A DNA stretch of 64,000 nucleotides from Pseudomonas sichuanensis (GCF_003231305.1 NZ_QKVM01000007.1:62001-126000), one strand, 5' to 3'. Shown: positions 46,246-56,081, counted from the stretch's first letter. The notes: generated by a model not told the origin, from the letters alone. A program made the numbers and translations.

Positions 46246-47610
46246 ATGAGCTCCAGCGAAGTGCCCGCGAGCGCACTCAAGCAGCGCCTGGGTATGCCCG
46301 ATGTGGTCGCCATCACCGTTTCGGCGGTCACCCCAGCCAGTTCCGTGTTCGTCATCGCCCCGTTCGCCATCCAGCAGGCCGGCAGCGGCGCGTTCCTGTC
46401 TTTTCTCATGGCGGCGCTGCTGGCCCTGATGTTCGCCTGGTGCTACGCCGAGCTGGGCCGCGCCCACAGCACCGCCGGCGGTGAGTACGTGTACGCCAAA
46501 CGGGTGTTCGGCGGGTTGGCAGGCTATGCCACCTTCCTCACCGTGCTGGCCTCGATGCTGTTCATCCCGCCGGTGTTGGCGGCCGGCGCCGCCACTTACC
46601 TCAACAACGCTCTGGGCACAGGCTTCGATACCCAGAGCGTGGCCCTGGTGATCGTGGTTGCCAGCTATGCCCTGGGCATTCTCAATATCCGCCTCAATGC
46701 CTGGATTACCGGGCTGTTCCTGATCTGCGAGGTGGCCGCCTTGCTGGTGATCGTCGCGCTGGGCTTGGGCAATGCCAGCCAACCGGCGGCCAGCCTGCTG
46801 CAGCCGCAGGTGCTGGAGCAGGGGGCCCTGGTGGCTGCCCCCTGGGCGCTGGTGCTGGGCGCGGTAGGCATGGCGTTGTTCGCCTTCAACGGCTACGGCG
46901 GCGCGGTGCTGCTGGCCGAAGACATGAAGGACGGCGGGCGCACCGTGCACCGGGCGGTACTGTGGTCGCTGGTCGTGGTGGTGGCCATCGAAGTCATCCC
47001 GCTGGCCGCCCTGCTGATCGGTGCGCCGTCGCTCGAGGCGATGCTGGCCAGCGGCGACCCGATCGGCTACCTGCTCACCGCCCATGGCAACGAAACCCTT
47101 GCACGGCTGGTCAGCGCCGGGATCTTCCTGTCGGTGTTCAACGCCATCGTCGCCATCGTCATCCAGGTTGGCCGGGTGGTGTACAGCAGCGGCCGCGATG
47201 CCATCTGGACACCGGCCCTCAACCGCGCCTTCACCGTGATCCACCCGCGCTGGGAATCGCCGTGGCTGGCCACGCTGTTCCTGGCCATCCCCTCGGCCTT
47301 GCTGAGCTTGACCGGCAGCCTCGAAGAGCTGACCTCGTTCACCGTGCTGTTGCTGCTGCTGATCTACCTGGTAGTGGCCGCCTGCGCCCTGTGCAGCCGG
47401 GTACTGCGCCGCGACCGCGAACACCCGTACCGCATGCCGCTGTGGCCGTTGCCGGCGCTGCTGGCCGTGAGCGGCGCCGGCTGGCTGCTGGTGACCCTGC
47501 TGCAACAGGCCTCGCTGCGCGACCTGCTGATCATCCTCGGGCTGTTGGCGGTGTCGGTCATCCTCTACAGCACCCACGGCCGGCTCAGCCCGACCTTCCA
47601 GAAATTGTGA
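46246..47610 (+). CDS. APC-family amino acid permease
   Basis: A 454-residue membrane protein with 12 helices. It begins LGMPDVVAITVSAVTPASSVFVIAPF, and HSTAGGEYVYAKRVFGGLAGY is the conserved APC loop. Between helices SPGFN-like motifs are absent, so the substrate group is unclear. It is 17 bases ahead of the aminopeptidase gene, suggesting it imports a substrate or exports the amino acid product of that enzyme. GAGGAAAAA lies just before the start. Confidence 0.88.
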   Translation: MSSSEVPASALKQRLGMPDVVAITVSAVTPASSVFVIAPFAIQQAGSGAFLSFLMAALLALMFAWCYAELGRAHSTAGGEYVYAKRVFGGLAGYATFLTVLASMLFIPPVLAAGAATYLNNALGTGFDTQSVALVIVVASYALGILNIRLNAWITGLFLICEVAALLVIVALGLGNASQPAASLLQPQVLEQGALVAAPWALVLGAVGMALFAFNGYGGAVLLAEDMKDGGRTVHRAVLWSLVVVVAIEVIPLAALLIGAPSLEAMLASGDPIGYLLTAHGNETLARLVSAGIFLSVFNAIVAIVIQVGRVVYSSGRDAIWTPALNRAFTVIHPRWESPWLATLFLAIPSALLSLTGSLEELTSFTVLLLLLIYLVVAACALCSRVLRRDREHPYRMPLWPLPALLAVSGAGWLLVTLLQQASLRDLLIILGLLAVSVILYSTHGRLSPTFQKL

Positions 47611-47627
47611 GCATCCAAGGAGTAGAC

Positions 47628-48743
47628 ATGCGTGCGCGTCAATTGGGCATTACCCTCGGCCACGGCACCCCGGGCCCATTCAATGCCATTACCGATGTGC
47701 CGGGCGTGCGGGTTGGCCACAGCACCCTGCTCGATGAACAACGCCCGGCGCCGATCCGCACCGGGGTGACCGTGATCGAGCCGCGCCCCGGTGCCGCGCG
47801 CCTGGCGCCCTGTTTCGCCGGCTGCCATGTGCTCAACGGCAATGGCGATGCCACCGGCCTTGAGTGGATTCGCGAGGCAGGCCTGTTGACCACGCCGATC
47901 GCCATCACCAACACCCACAGCGTCGGCGTGGTGCGCGATGCGCTTATCGCTGCCGAGCGCGAACGCCTGGCGGATGACGCCGTGTACTGGTGCATGCCGG
48001 TGGTGATGGAAACCTACGACGGGCTGCTCAACGATATCTGGGGCCAGCACGTGACCCCCTTGCAGGTGCGTCAGGCGCTGGACAATGCCGCACCCGGCGC
48101 GGTAACCGAAGGCCCCGTGGGCGGCGGCACCGGGATGATCTGCCACGAGTTCAAGGGCGGTATCGGCACCGCTTCGCGGCAGTTGCCGGCACAGCAGGGC
48201 GGCTGGACGGTCGGGGCGCTGGTGCAGGCCAACCACGGCCAGCGTCAGGAGCTGCGCATCGATGGCTACCCGGTGGGGCGCCAGCTCGGGCACCTGCCGT
48301 CGCCTTTCGCCGAACGTGAGCAGGGTACGCCGGGCATGGGCTCGATCGTCGTGGTGATCGCCACCGATGCGCCGCTGTTGCCGCACCAGTGCCAGCGCCT
48401 GGCGCAACGGGCGTCCATCGGGATTGCCCGCACCGGTGGCGGTACCGAGGACTCCAGCGGTGATATCTTCCTGGCGTTCTCCACCGGTAATCAGGGCCTG
48501 CCGCCGGCCGACTACGGGCGCAAGGACCTGGCCCAGTGCACAGACGTGCGCATGCTCAACAACGACCATATCTCGGCGTTGTTCATGGCGGCGGCGGAGG
48601 CGGTGGAGGAGGCGATTGTCAATGCGCTGCTGGCAGGAAGGGCGATGGTCGGCAAGGGCGGGGCGGTGGTGCCGGGGCTCGATGGCGACACACTGCTGAC
48701 TGCCTTGCATGAAGCAGGGTGGAAGGCGCAGGCCCGGCATTGA
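47628..48743 (+). CDS. P1-family (DmpA/BapA-like) aminopeptidase
   Basis: A 371-residue self-processing peptidase. The cleavage and catalytic site is G238-S239 in PGMGSIVVVIATDAP; cutting there would give a large alpha and small beta chain with Ser239 as the N-terminal nucleophile. NITDVPGVRVGHSTL-type start (AITDVPGVRVGHSTLLD), IAITNTHSVGVVRDAL and GPVGGGTGMICHEFKGGIGT are the family blocks. Relatives cleave D-amino-acid or beta-amino-acid peptides. AAGGAG lies 6 bases before the ATG. No signal peptide, so cytoplasmic. Confidence 0.9.
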   Translation: MRARQLGITLGHGTPGPFNAITDVPGVRVGHSTLLDEQRPAPIRTGVTVIEPRPGAARLAPCFAGCHVLNGNGDATGLEWIREAGLLTTPIAITNTHSVGVVRDALIAAERERLADDAVYWCMPVVMETYDGLLNDIWGQHVTPLQVRQALDNAAPGAVTEGPVGGGTGMICHEFKGGIGTASRQLPAQQGGWTVGALVQANHGQRQELRIDGYPVGRQLGHLPSPFAEREQGTPGMGSIVVVIATDAPLLPHQCQRLAQRASIGIARTGGGTEDSSGDIFLAFSTGNQGLPPADYGRKDLAQCTDVRMLNNDHISALFMAAAEAVEEAIVNALLAGRAMVGKGGAVVPGLDGDTLLTALHEAGWKAQARH

Positions 48744-48747
48744 AAGC

Positions 48748-48851
48748 ATCGCGGGGCAAGCCCGCTCCCACGCTGGATTCCTGGATTCCTGGATTCCTGG
48801 ATTCCAGGAAACTTAGAGCCCTGGAGCGTGGGAGCGGGCTTGCCCCGCGAT
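48748..48851. repeat. REPIN with 8-bp tandem repeat in its loop
   Basis: Two inverted REP units (ATCGCGGGGCAAGCCCGCTC on the left, GAGCGGGCTTGCCCCGCGAT on the right) fill the gap between the convergent peptidase and MFS genes. The loop carries four perfect tandem copies of CTGGATTC (48773-48804). The outer edges are 4 and 8 bases from the two stop codons. Confidence 0.92.
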
Positions 48852-48859
48852 CGGTTTTG

Positions 48860-50188
48860 CTAGCGCGCGCGGGCGAACGCGGGATTGCCCGAACGCGACA
48901 CCCGCAGTGCCACCACGCTACCCAGTACGATCAACCCTGCCAGCGCATACAGCGCCGCATCGGTCGAGCCGGTCTGGTCCTTGATGAACCCGACCAGGTA
49001 TGGGCTGAGGAAGCCCGCCATCTGCCCGACCGAGTTGATCACCGCCAACCCCGCCACGGCGGTACCGGCACTGAGCAGTGCGGTCGGCATCGGCCAGAAC
49101 ATCGGCAGGCCGGTGAGCGCACCCATGGTGGCGATCGACAGGCCGAGGATGGCAATGGTCGGCTGGCCGGCGAAGTTGACCGCAATCAGCAAGCCCAGGG
49201 CGCCCATCAGCATCGGCACGACCAAATGCCAGCGCCGCTCGTTGCGCAGGTCCGCCGAGCGGCCCACCAGAATCATGAACACCCCGGCCAGTAGGTACGG
49301 AATGGCGCTCAGCCAGCCGATCAGCAGCGGGTTGTCGAAGCCCATGTTCTTGATGATCGACGGCAGCCAGAAGTTGATGGCATACACGCCGCTCTGGATG
49401 CAGAAGTAGACGAAGCCGAAGATCCAGATCAACGGGTTGGTCAGCACGGCGAGCACGCCGTCACCGGTGGTGGCCGGCTTGTTCGCAGCATCGGCCGCCA
49501 GGTCTGCCGCGATCAGTTGGCGTTCCGTCGGGCTCAGCCAAGGGGCTTTCTGGTAGCCGTCGCTAAGCAGCACGATGGCCAGCGCACCCAGTGCGACGGT
49601 CGGCAGGCCCTGGATCAGGAACATCCACTGCCAACCGGCCAGGCCACCCTGGCCCGCCGCGAAGTGCTGCAGGATCCAGCCGGAGAACGGCCCGCCCAGC
49701 AGGCCGGACACCGGGATCGCCGACATGAACAGGGCCATGATCCGGCCCCGGCGCGCTGCCGGGAACCAGCGCGAAAGGTACAGCACCACGCCGGGGAAGA
49801 AGCCCGCCTCGGCGGCGCCGGTGAGCAGGCGCAAGGCATAGAACTCGGTGGGGGTGGTGACGAACAGCAGGCAGGTACTCAGGCTGCCCCAGGCGATCAT
49901 CATCAGCGCGATCCAGCGCCGCGGGCCGAAGCGGTTGAGCGCCAGGTTGCTGGGCAGGCCGCACAGCACGTAGCCGATGAAGAAGATACCGGCGCCAAGG
50001 CCGTACACGGTTTCGCTGAATTTGAGCGCGTCGAGCATCTGCAGCTTGGCGAAGCCGACGTTGACGCGGTCCAGGTAGTTGAACAGGTAGCAGATGAAAA
50101 TGAACGGAATCAGCCGCAGGGTGATGCGCCGGTACAGCGCGTTGCGGGTGACGTCGTTGCCTTGGTCAGAGGCGGGGCTGTGTGCCAT
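48860..50188 (-). CDS. MFS transporter (anion:cation symporter-like)
   Basis: A 442-residue 12-helix transporter. The N-terminus RRITLRLIPFIFICYLFNYLDRVNVGFAKLQM and the motif PSNLALNRFGPRRWIA belong to the ACS/phthalate-permease group, which carries organic acids such as aldarates. Length fits. The ATG at 50188 was chosen over an open frame reaching 50713. It is divergent from a CdaR-type sugar-diacid regulator, which supports a diacid or related substrate. Confidence 0.9.
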   Translation of the reverse strand: MAHSPASDQGNDVTRNALYRRITLRLIPFIFICYLFNYLDRVNVGFAKLQMLDALKFSETVYGLGAGIFFIGYVLCGLPSNLALNRFGPRRWIALMMIAWGSLSTCLLFVTTPTEFYALRLLTGAAEAGFFPGVVLYLSRWFPAARRGRIMALFMSAIPVSGLLGGPFSGWILQHFAAGQGGLAGWQWMFLIQGLPTVALGALAIVLLSDGYQKAPWLSPTERQLIAADLAADAANKPATTGDGVLAVLTNPLIWIFGFVYFCIQSGVYAINFWLPSIIKNMGFDNPLLIGWLSAIPYLLAGVFMILVGRSADLRNERRWHLVVPMLMGALGLLIAVNFAGQPTIAILGLSIATMGALTGLPMFWPMPTALLSAGTAVAGLAVINSVGQMAGFLSPYLVGFIKDQTGSTDAALYALAGLIVLGSVVALRVSRSGNPAFARAR

Positions 50189-50341
50189 GATCGGGTTCTC
50201 TTTTGTTATGGTTGTCACCGCGTCGCCTGTTTCGGCGCTCGCCCTGACGAGTCTCGGGGAGTGTAGCGCCACTGTCTTTGTGCTTTTGCACAGCCCCAGC
50301 CACAGCCTGCTGTGCCGCCGACCAACCCTAAGGACCTGCTC
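50189..50341. promoter_or_regulatory. Divergent promoter region of MFS and CdaR genes
   Basis: A 153-base gap between the transporter gene and its likely regulator. Both promoters should lie here. No clear repeated site was found. Confidence 0.4.
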
Positions 50342-51439
50342 ATGTTCGAACTGGACCACGACCTGGCCCAGGACATCGTCGACCGGGCGATGGCCATCCT
50401 GCCGTGCAACGTCAACGTGATGGACAGCCAGGGGCTGATCCTCGGCAGCGGCGAGCCGGAGCGCATCAACACTCGCCACGAAGGTGCCCAGCTGGTGCTG
50501 GCCAACGGGCGGATCGTCGAGCTCGACGTGGACGCCGCGAAGTGCCTGAAGGGTGTGCAGCCCGGGGTCAACCTGCCGCTGATGCTCGATGACCGGCTGA
50601 TCGGCGTGCTCGGCCTGACCGGCGATCCGCAGCAACTGCGCACCTACGGCGAGCTGGTGCGCATGACCGCCGAAATGCTCCTGGCCCAGCGTCATTTGCA
50701 GGTGGAGCAGCAATGGCGCCGCCAGCGTTGCGACGACCTGCTGGCCCTGCTGCTCGGCGGCAGCGGCGAATCACCCCGGCTGGTCGATGAGGCCCAGCAG
50801 CTCGGGCTCAAACCCAATCTGCCACGCACTCCCTGCCTGTTCGAACTGCAGGCAGGGCCGCCGGCCGAAGCCTTGTCGGCCTGGCTGATGAGCCGCTACC
50901 CCGACAGCTGGTGCGTCAGCCCCGCCCGCCAATCGCTGCTGTGGTGCCGCCCGGCCAACGTGGCGTTGGACGAGCCGCGCATGCTGGAGCGCCTGCAACG
51001 CCATGGCTGGGTGGTCGAACGCCTGGCCCTGGGCAGCCCGGCGCAAAGCCTGGAGCAGCTGCGCCGCGGCTACCGGCGGGTGCGCGACCTGCTGGCCTAC
51101 GGGCGCGAAGTGCTGCCAGCCGAGCGCCTGCTGTCGCTGGCCCGCTACCGCCTGCCGGCGCTGCTCTGGCGCCACCGCAACGACGATGCCCTGGACGAGC
51201 TGCTCGAACCCTTGCTGCGCGTGCGCGCCAAGGATGCCAGCGGCCAGCTGCTGGTCACGCTGCGCGCCTGGTGCGCCCATGACGGGCAGAGTCAGGCCTG
51301 CGCCGATGCCTTGGGGATTCACCGCAACAGCCTGCGCTACCGGCTTGAACGCATCGCCGAACTGGGCGAAGTCGATCCACTGCGCCTGGAAGGGATGCTC
51401 AGCCTGTATCTGGGCTTGCAACTGTTACCCGCAGACTGA
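50342..51439 (+). CDS. CdaR-like sugar-diacid regulator
   Basis: A 365-residue protein. The N-terminal sugar-diacid-recognition domain (DLAQDIVDRAMAILPCNVNVMDSQGLIL, GTGEPERINTRHEGA-like) is followed by a middle GGDEF-like segment and a C-terminal PucR-type helix-turn-helix (ACADALGIHRNSLRYRLERI). It is typical of regulators that respond to glucarate, galactarate or glycerate. AAGGA lies 9 bases before the ATG. It probably controls the divergent MFS gene. Confidence 0.9.
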   Translation: MFELDHDLAQDIVDRAMAILPCNVNVMDSQGLILGSGEPERINTRHEGAQLVLANGRIVELDVDAAKCLKGVQPGVNLPLMLDDRLIGVLGLTGDPQQLRTYGELVRMTAEMLLAQRHLQVEQQWRRQRCDDLLALLLGGSGESPRLVDEAQQLGLKPNLPRTPCLFELQAGPPAEALSAWLMSRYPDSWCVSPARQSLLWCRPANVALDEPRMLERLQRHGWVVERLALGSPAQSLEQLRRGYRRVRDLLAYGREVLPAERLLSLARYRLPALLWRHRNDDALDELLEPLLRVRAKDASGQLLVTLRAWCAHDGQSQACADALGIHRNSLRYRLERIAELGEVDPLRLEGMLSLYLGLQLLPAD

Positions 51440-51470
51440 GTGCTGCGCCGCGTTTTCATGGAGATGTGCA

Positions 51471-52556
51471 TTGGATTCACTGACGCAAGCCGTACTCGGC
51501 GCCGCCCTGCAAGGCGCTGTGCTGGGCCGTATTCAAGGTCGCCGTTCACTGTTTTACGGCGCCGCCCTGGCCACCTTGCCGGACCTCGACGTGCTGATCC
51601 GCTATGCCGACCCGGTGTCGCAGATGACCTTCCACCGAGGCTTTTCCCATTCGTTGTTCGTCCTTACCGGGCTTGCGCTGTTGATGGCCTGGACGCTCGC
51701 CTGGCTGGGTCAGCGCTACTGGCCGCACAAGGGCTACCGCTGGCCGCGGTTGTTCCTGGCGTTCTGGCTGGTGCTGGTCACCCACCCGATCCTCGATGCG
51801 TTCACGGTGTATGGCACCCAGTTGCTCTGGCCCTTGCAGCCGACGCCGCAAAGCTGGGCTGCGGTGTTCATCATCGACCCGGTGTACACCGTGCCGTTGC
51901 TGCTGGGGGTGCTGTACGCAGCGTTCAAGGGCCTGCAGGGCAGGGCGGTCGGCGTGCTGTGCCTGGCGCTGGCGTTCAGCACGGTTTACCTGGGTTTTGG
52001 CCTGGCCGGGCGCATGGCCGCCGAGCAGCGTTTCAGCCAGGCGCTGGCGCAGCAGGGTATCGTCGCAAGCGAGGTGCGCGCGGTGCCAATGGCTTTCAAC
52101 AGCCTGGTCTGGCGGATGCTGGCGAAAACCCCGGATGGCGATTACTACGAGGGCGTCAGCAGCCTGTTCGACCGCGAGCCGCCCGAGATGCTGCGCCAAT
52201 CACTGAACCTTGAGGCCGGCAAGGTGCTGGCCGGGGTGGCGCTGCACGAGCGCCTGCGCTGGTTCACCGGCGACTGGCTGCGTTACGACGTGGTCGGCGA
52301 TGCGCTGGTGGTCACCGACCTGCGCATGGGCGTGCCGGGCAACTACAGTTTCCGCTTCCAGATGGCCCAGCGTGACGCTGCCGGCCAATGGCAGGTGATT
52401 CAGCCCAGGGGCTGGATCGGTGGCGGTGCGGCTTCGCTGTTCGATGGCGCCAGGCTGAGCCTGATCTGGCGGCGTATCCTCGACCAGCAGCCACCCTTGC
52501 CGCTGGCAGCCTGGGCCAGCCAGTCCGTGGGGCATGCCGCCGAGGCCGGGCGCTGA
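51471..52556 (+). CDS. DUF457/YdjM-like membrane metal-dependent hydrolase
   Basis: About 361 residues with a TTG start (DSLTQAVLGAALQGAVLG) and GGAG 7 bases upstream; the family normally begins MDSLTQ. Metal-binding residues are visible in ATLPDLDVL, HRGFSHSLF and VTHPILDAFTVYG, the His/Asp pattern of the group, followed by four membrane helices and a soluble tail of about 170 residues. The family is a membrane phospholipase-like hydrolase of unclear substrate. It starts 31 bases after the CdaR-like gene on the same strand. Confidence 0.85.
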   Translation: MDSLTQAVLGAALQGAVLGRIQGRRSLFYGAALATLPDLDVLIRYADPVSQMTFHRGFSHSLFVLTGLALLMAWTLAWLGQRYWPHKGYRWPRLFLAFWLVLVTHPILDAFTVYGTQLLWPLQPTPQSWAAVFIIDPVYTVPLLLGVLYAAFKGLQGRAVGVLCLALAFSTVYLGFGLAGRMAAEQRFSQALAQQGIVASEVRAVPMAFNSLVWRMLAKTPDGDYYEGVSSLFDREPPEMLRQSLNLEAGKVLAGVALHERLRWFTGDWLRYDVVGDALVVTDLRMGVPGNYSFRFQMAQRDAAGQWQVIQPRGWIGGGAASLFDGARLSLIWRRILDQQPPLPLAAWASQSVGHAAEAGR

Positions 52557-52623
52557 CGGCGGCGGCCTTGCAATCTGCGGTTGCGCACCCATCTAGCTGG
52601 CTTGTCTTGTTCGGGAATACAGC

Positions 52624-53538
52624 ATGGAACCCAACCGCTTCGGCGATATCGCCGCCTTCGTCAGCGCCGTGAAGGCCGGCAGTTTCACCGCTGCCGCCGC
52701 CGGCCTGGGCCTGACCCGCTCGGCGGTGGGCAAGAGCATCGCCCGGCTGGAAGCACGCATGGCGGTGAGGTTGCTCAACCGCACCACGCGCAAGCTGAGC
52801 CTGACCGACGAGGGGCTGGTGGCGTTCGAGCGCTGGCGGCAGATCCTCGACGACCTCGATGAAGTCGAGTCGACCATGGCCCAGCGCCGGGGCCAGCCCA
52901 CCGGCACCTTGCGCCTCACTGCGCCGTTGTCGTTCGGCCAGCGCCATGTACTGCCGATCCTCGACCGCTACCTCAAGCTGTGGCCCGAGCTGCGCGCCGA
53001 TATCCGCTTCACCGACCGCTTCGTCGACCTGGTCGAGGAGGGTGTCGACGTGGCGGTGCGCATCGGCGCGCCGAAAGAGGATTCGCAACTGCTGACCCGT
53101 ACCGTGGCCTGGCAGCAGTTCGTCACCTGTGCCGCGCCCGACTACCTGCAGCGCCACGGCACGCCACAGGTGCCGGCCGATTTGTACGGGCATGACAAGA
53201 TCGCCTTCCTGGCCGGTGAAAAGTCCAGCCCGTGGCGTTTTCGTACCGATGCCGGGCTGCACCTGTGCGAGGAACCGGGGCGGCTGAACATCGACAGCTC
53301 CGAGGCGATGCTCGATGGCGCGCGAGCAGGGTTCGGGCTGATTCACCTGCCGACCTACATCACCGGCGATGACCTGCGTGCCGGGACGCTGGTCGAAGTG
53401 CTGCACGACTATCGCCCGCCGGCCGACCCGATCCGCATCGTCTACCCCAGCAAGCGGCACCTGTCGCCAAGGGTGCGCGGGTTCATCGATCTGCTGGTCG
53501 AAAGCTGGCAGGCCGGCGTGCCCTGGGAAGCCCTGTAG
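52624..53538 (+). CDS. LysR-family regulator
   Basis: A 304-residue regulator with the winged helix FGDIAAFVSAVKAGSFTAAAA and TRSAVGKSIARLEARMAVRLL, then the TGTLRLTAPLSFGQRHV substrate-binding start. It belongs to the group of LysR proteins next to oxidoreductase genes. It precedes, by a REPIN, a luciferase-like monooxygenase gene on the same strand, a plausible target. Its TAG stop is part of a REP unit. Confidence 0.9.
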   Translation: MEPNRFGDIAAFVSAVKAGSFTAAAAGLGLTRSAVGKSIARLEARMAVRLLNRTTRKLSLTDEGLVAFERWRQILDDLDEVESTMAQRRGQPTGTLRLTAPLSFGQRHVLPILDRYLKLWPELRADIRFTDRFVDLVEEGVDVAVRIGAPKEDSQLLTRTVAWQQFVTCAAPDYLQRHGTPQVPADLYGHDKIAFLAGEKSSPWRFRTDAGLHLCEEPGRLNIDSSEAMLDGARAGFGLIHLPTYITGDDLRAGTLVEVLHDYRPPADPIRIVYPSKRHLSPRVRGFIDLLVESWQAGVPWEAL

Positions 53539-53650
53539 GAGCGGCCTTGTGTCGCGAAAGGGGTGCGAAGCGCCCCCAGGATCGTAGATTCACCTCAATA
53601 TTGTCGGGGCTGCTGCGCAGCCCTTTCGCGGCACGAGGCCGCTCCTACAC
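53531..53650. repeat. REPIN overlapping a stop codon
   Basis: An inverted REP pair (CCTGTAGGAGCGGCCTTGTG on the left, GCACGAGGCCGCTCCTACA on the right) follows the LysR gene. The LysR TAG stop (53536-53538) lies inside the conserved CTGTAGGAGC of the left unit, so the repeat forms the end of the gene. Confidence 0.9.
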
Positions 53651-53768
53651 GGCAACCGCGTAGTCTTTTGGGGAATTCAAGGCCCCAGTCCCGCGCCGAC
53701 ACTCAGGTTTATCTCCCCGCACCCACCCCGGACACTCTGCTGTCACGCAAACTACCTCAGGAGCCCCC

Positions 53769-54749
53769 ATGACAGCCCTGTCCGTACTGGACCTGGTCAT
53801 GATCGGCGAAGGCAAGACCTACGCCGACGCGATCGAAGAAACCCGCCAGCTTGCCCGCCACGTCGAACAGCACGGCTACCGCCGCTACTGGATCGCCGAA
53901 CACCACGACATGCCCGGCATCGGTTCTGCCGCCACTTCGCTGGTGATCAACGAAGTCGCCAACGCCACCCGGCAGATCCGCGTCGGCGCCGGCGGCATCA
54001 TGCTGCCCAACCACGCACCGCTGGTGGTGGCCGAGCAGTTCGGCACCCTCGATACCCTGCACCCCGGGCGCATCGACCTGGGCCTGGGCCGCGCCCCCGG
54101 TACCTCCGGCCCGACCGTACGCGCCTTGCGCGGCGCGGCACCCGAACGTGACTTTGAAAACGATATCGGCGAGCTGCGCGACTACCTCGCCGACAACTGC
54201 CAGCGCCCGGTGCGCGGCGTGCCCGGGCAGCATGACGTGCCGATCTGGATCCTCGGCTCCAGCCTGTTCGGCGCCGACCTTGCCGCCAGGCTCGGCTTGC
54301 CCTATGCCTTCGCCTCGCACTTCGCGCCGCGCTACCTGCTGCAGGCCGTCGCCCATTACCGCGCCCACTTCAAACCCTCGGCGCAGCTGGCCAGGCCCTA
54401 TGTGATGGTGGGGGTGAACATCTTCGCCGCCGGCAGCGATGCCGAAGCCGACTACCTGGCCAGCTCGCACCGCCAGTGGATGCTCGACCTGCATGTGGGC
54501 CGTTACGGGCTATTGCCCAAACCTCAGGAAGGGTATGTCGAAAGCCTGCCTGGCCATGAGCGGGCCGTGCTGGAGCAGGTGATGGCCTGCACCATCGCCG
54601 GTGGGCTGCAGCGGGTGAGGGAAGGGTTGCGCTCGCTGATCGAGCAGACCGGGGCGGATGAACTGATGATCGATTGCCGTATGCATGATCCGCTGGCGCG
54701 GCAGCGCTCGCATGCCCTGGCGGCCAGCGCGCTGGCATCTTTGGCCTGA
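53769..54749 (+). CDS. Luciferase-like (LLM) flavin-dependent monooxygenase
   Basis: A 326-residue TIM-barrel enzyme of the bacterial luciferase superfamily. It begins [19 protein letters not shown], and [25 protein letters not shown] is the conserved block with the flavin and catalytic residues; [15 protein letters not shown] follows. It uses reduced flavin from a partner reductase; substrate unknown. AGGAG lies 6 bases before the ATG. Confidence 0.92.
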   Translation: MTALSVLDLVMIGEGKTYADAIEETRQLARHVEQHGYRRYWIAEHHDMPGIGSAATSLVINEVANATRQIRVGAGGIMLPNHAPLVVAEQFGTLDTLHPGRIDLGLGRAPGTSGPTVRALRGAAPERDFENDIGELRDYLADNCQRPVRGVPGQHDVPIWILGSSLFGADLAARLGLPYAFASHFAPRYLLQAVAHYRAHFKPSAQLARPYVMVGVNIFAAGSDAEADYLASSHRQWMLDLHVGRYGLLPKPQEGYVESLPGHERAVLEQVMACTIAGGLQRVREGLRSLIEQTGADELMIDCRMHDPLARQRSHALAASALASLA

Positions 54750-54789
54750 GGCTGAGGCCGGCGATCCAGCCGGAAATCTGGTTGGCCGC

Positions 54790-54861
54790 ATCGCGGGGCA
54801 AGCCCGCTCCCACAATGTTTGGATTGCCCCGAACTTCGTGGGAGCGGGCTTGCCCCGCGAT
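54790..54861. repeat. REPIN
   Basis: A pair of inverted REP units, ATCGCGGGGCAAGCCCGCTC and GAGCGGGCTTGCCCCGCGAT, separated by 24 bases, fills the gap between convergent genes (LLM monooxygenase and Old Yellow Enzyme). Confidence 0.93.
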
Positions 54862-54875
54862 AGGGCCCGAACAGG

Positions 54876-55985
54876 CTATGCCTGGCGCAGGAACGGGTAA
54901 TCCGTATACCCCTCAGCCCCGTTGGCATAGTCGAACTGCGCCCGATGTTCGTTCAGCGGCGCCTGCTGCTGCAGCCGTTCGACCAAATCCGGGTTGGCAA
55001 TGAACGCCCGGCCAAAGGCCACCGCATCGATCAAGCCATGCGCCAGCAGGTCTTCGGCCTTATCGGCGGTGTAGGCGCCTGCGGCGACGATCACCCCAGG
55101 ATACGCAGCGCGGATCGCCTCGCGGAACGCGTCACGCAGCGGCTTGCCGCCGGCCCAGTCCGGTTCGGACAGGTGCAGGTAGGCCAGGTTGCGCTTGGCC
55201 AGTTCGCCGATCAGGTACAGGCCGGCGGCCTCCTGGTCTTCACCGTTGTCGATGCCATTGAAACCGCCCAGCGGGAAGATGCGGACACCCACGCGCTCGG
55301 CGCTCCACTGGGCAATCGCGGCATCGACCGCTTCGAGCACGATACGCGCACGGTTTTCAACGCTACCGCCGTAACGGTCGTCGCGGGTGTTGGCGCTGGG
55401 GGTCAGGAATTGGTGCAGCAGGTAGCCGTGAGCCGCATGCAGCTCGATGAAATCGAAGCCGGCTTCGCGGGCGTTGGCCGCCGCCTGGCCGAAGTCGGCG
55501 ACGATGCCGGCGATCTCGGCTTCGCTCAAGGCGCGTGGGGTCGAGGTGTCGACACGGGTGAGCTGGCCGTTCTCGTCGCGCAGCGTGGTGCGCGCATTGG
55601 CCGGCAAGGCAGAAGGCGCCACCGGCGCTTCGCCACCCGGTTGCAACGAGGTGTGCGACACGCGCCCGGTGTGCCACACCTGCACCGCGCTGTGCCCGCC
55701 GCGTTGGTGGATGGCGTCGTTGACCTGGCGCCAGCCGGCGATCTGTTCGGCGGTGTGGATGCCGGGCGAGCCGGAATAGCCCTTGGCCTGGAACGAGATC
55801 TGCGTGGCTTCGCTGATGATCAGCCCGGCGCTGGCCCGCTGGCCGTAGTACTCGGCCATCATTGCGGTCGGCACGTCGCCCGGCTCCAGGCTGCGCAGGC
55901 GGGTGAGGGGGGCCATGAAGACCCGGTTGGGCAGGGTCAGAGGGCCGAGTTTGAGAGGTTCGAAGAGTTTCATTGGGGATGCCAT
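54876..55985 (-). CDS. Old Yellow Enzyme family reductase (NemA/XenB-like)
   Basis: About 369 residues. The TIM-barrel FMN enzyme begins [20 protein letters not shown], with the [11 protein letters not shown] loop, [18 protein letters not shown] (His pair binding the substrate), and [16 protein letters not shown], the typical NemA-like block. It reduces activated alkenes, nitro compounds or maleimides with NAD(P)H. The ATG at 55985 or 55973 is the likely start; neither has a clear ribosome site. Confidence 0.92.
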   Translation of the reverse strand: MASPMKLFEPLKLGPLTLPNRVFMAPLTRLRSLEPGDVPTAMMAEYYGQRASAGLIISEATQISFQAKGYSGSPGIHTAEQIAGWRQVNDAIHQRGGHSAVQVWHTGRVSHTSLQPGGEAPVAPSALPANARTTLRDENGQLTRVDTSTPRALSEAEIAGIVADFGQAAANAREAGFDFIELHAAHGYLLHQFLTPSANTRDDRYGGSVENRARIVLEAVDAAIAQWSAERVGVRIFPLGGFNGIDNGEDQEAAGLYLIGELAKRNLAYLHLSEPDWAGGKPLRDAFREAIRAAYPGVIVAAGAYTADKAEDLLAHGLIDAVAFGRAFIANPDLVERLQQQAPLNEHRAQFDYANGAEGYTDYPFLRQA

Positions 55986-56081
55986 CGTAAGGTGTTTTCG
56001 ATGGCGCGCACGATACCGAGATGATTGGGGAAAGGGGCTCCCGATACCCCGGCGTAGCACTCCCCAATGCTTGGCAAAGGC

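Noticed and set aside
48773..48804. CRISPR-like repeat
   Set aside because: The 8-bp units are directly adjacent with no spacers, so it is a simple tandem repeat.
50189..50713. N-terminal extension of the MFS transporter frame
   Set aside because: It crosses the divergent CdaR gene; MFS family proteins start near MAHSPASD.
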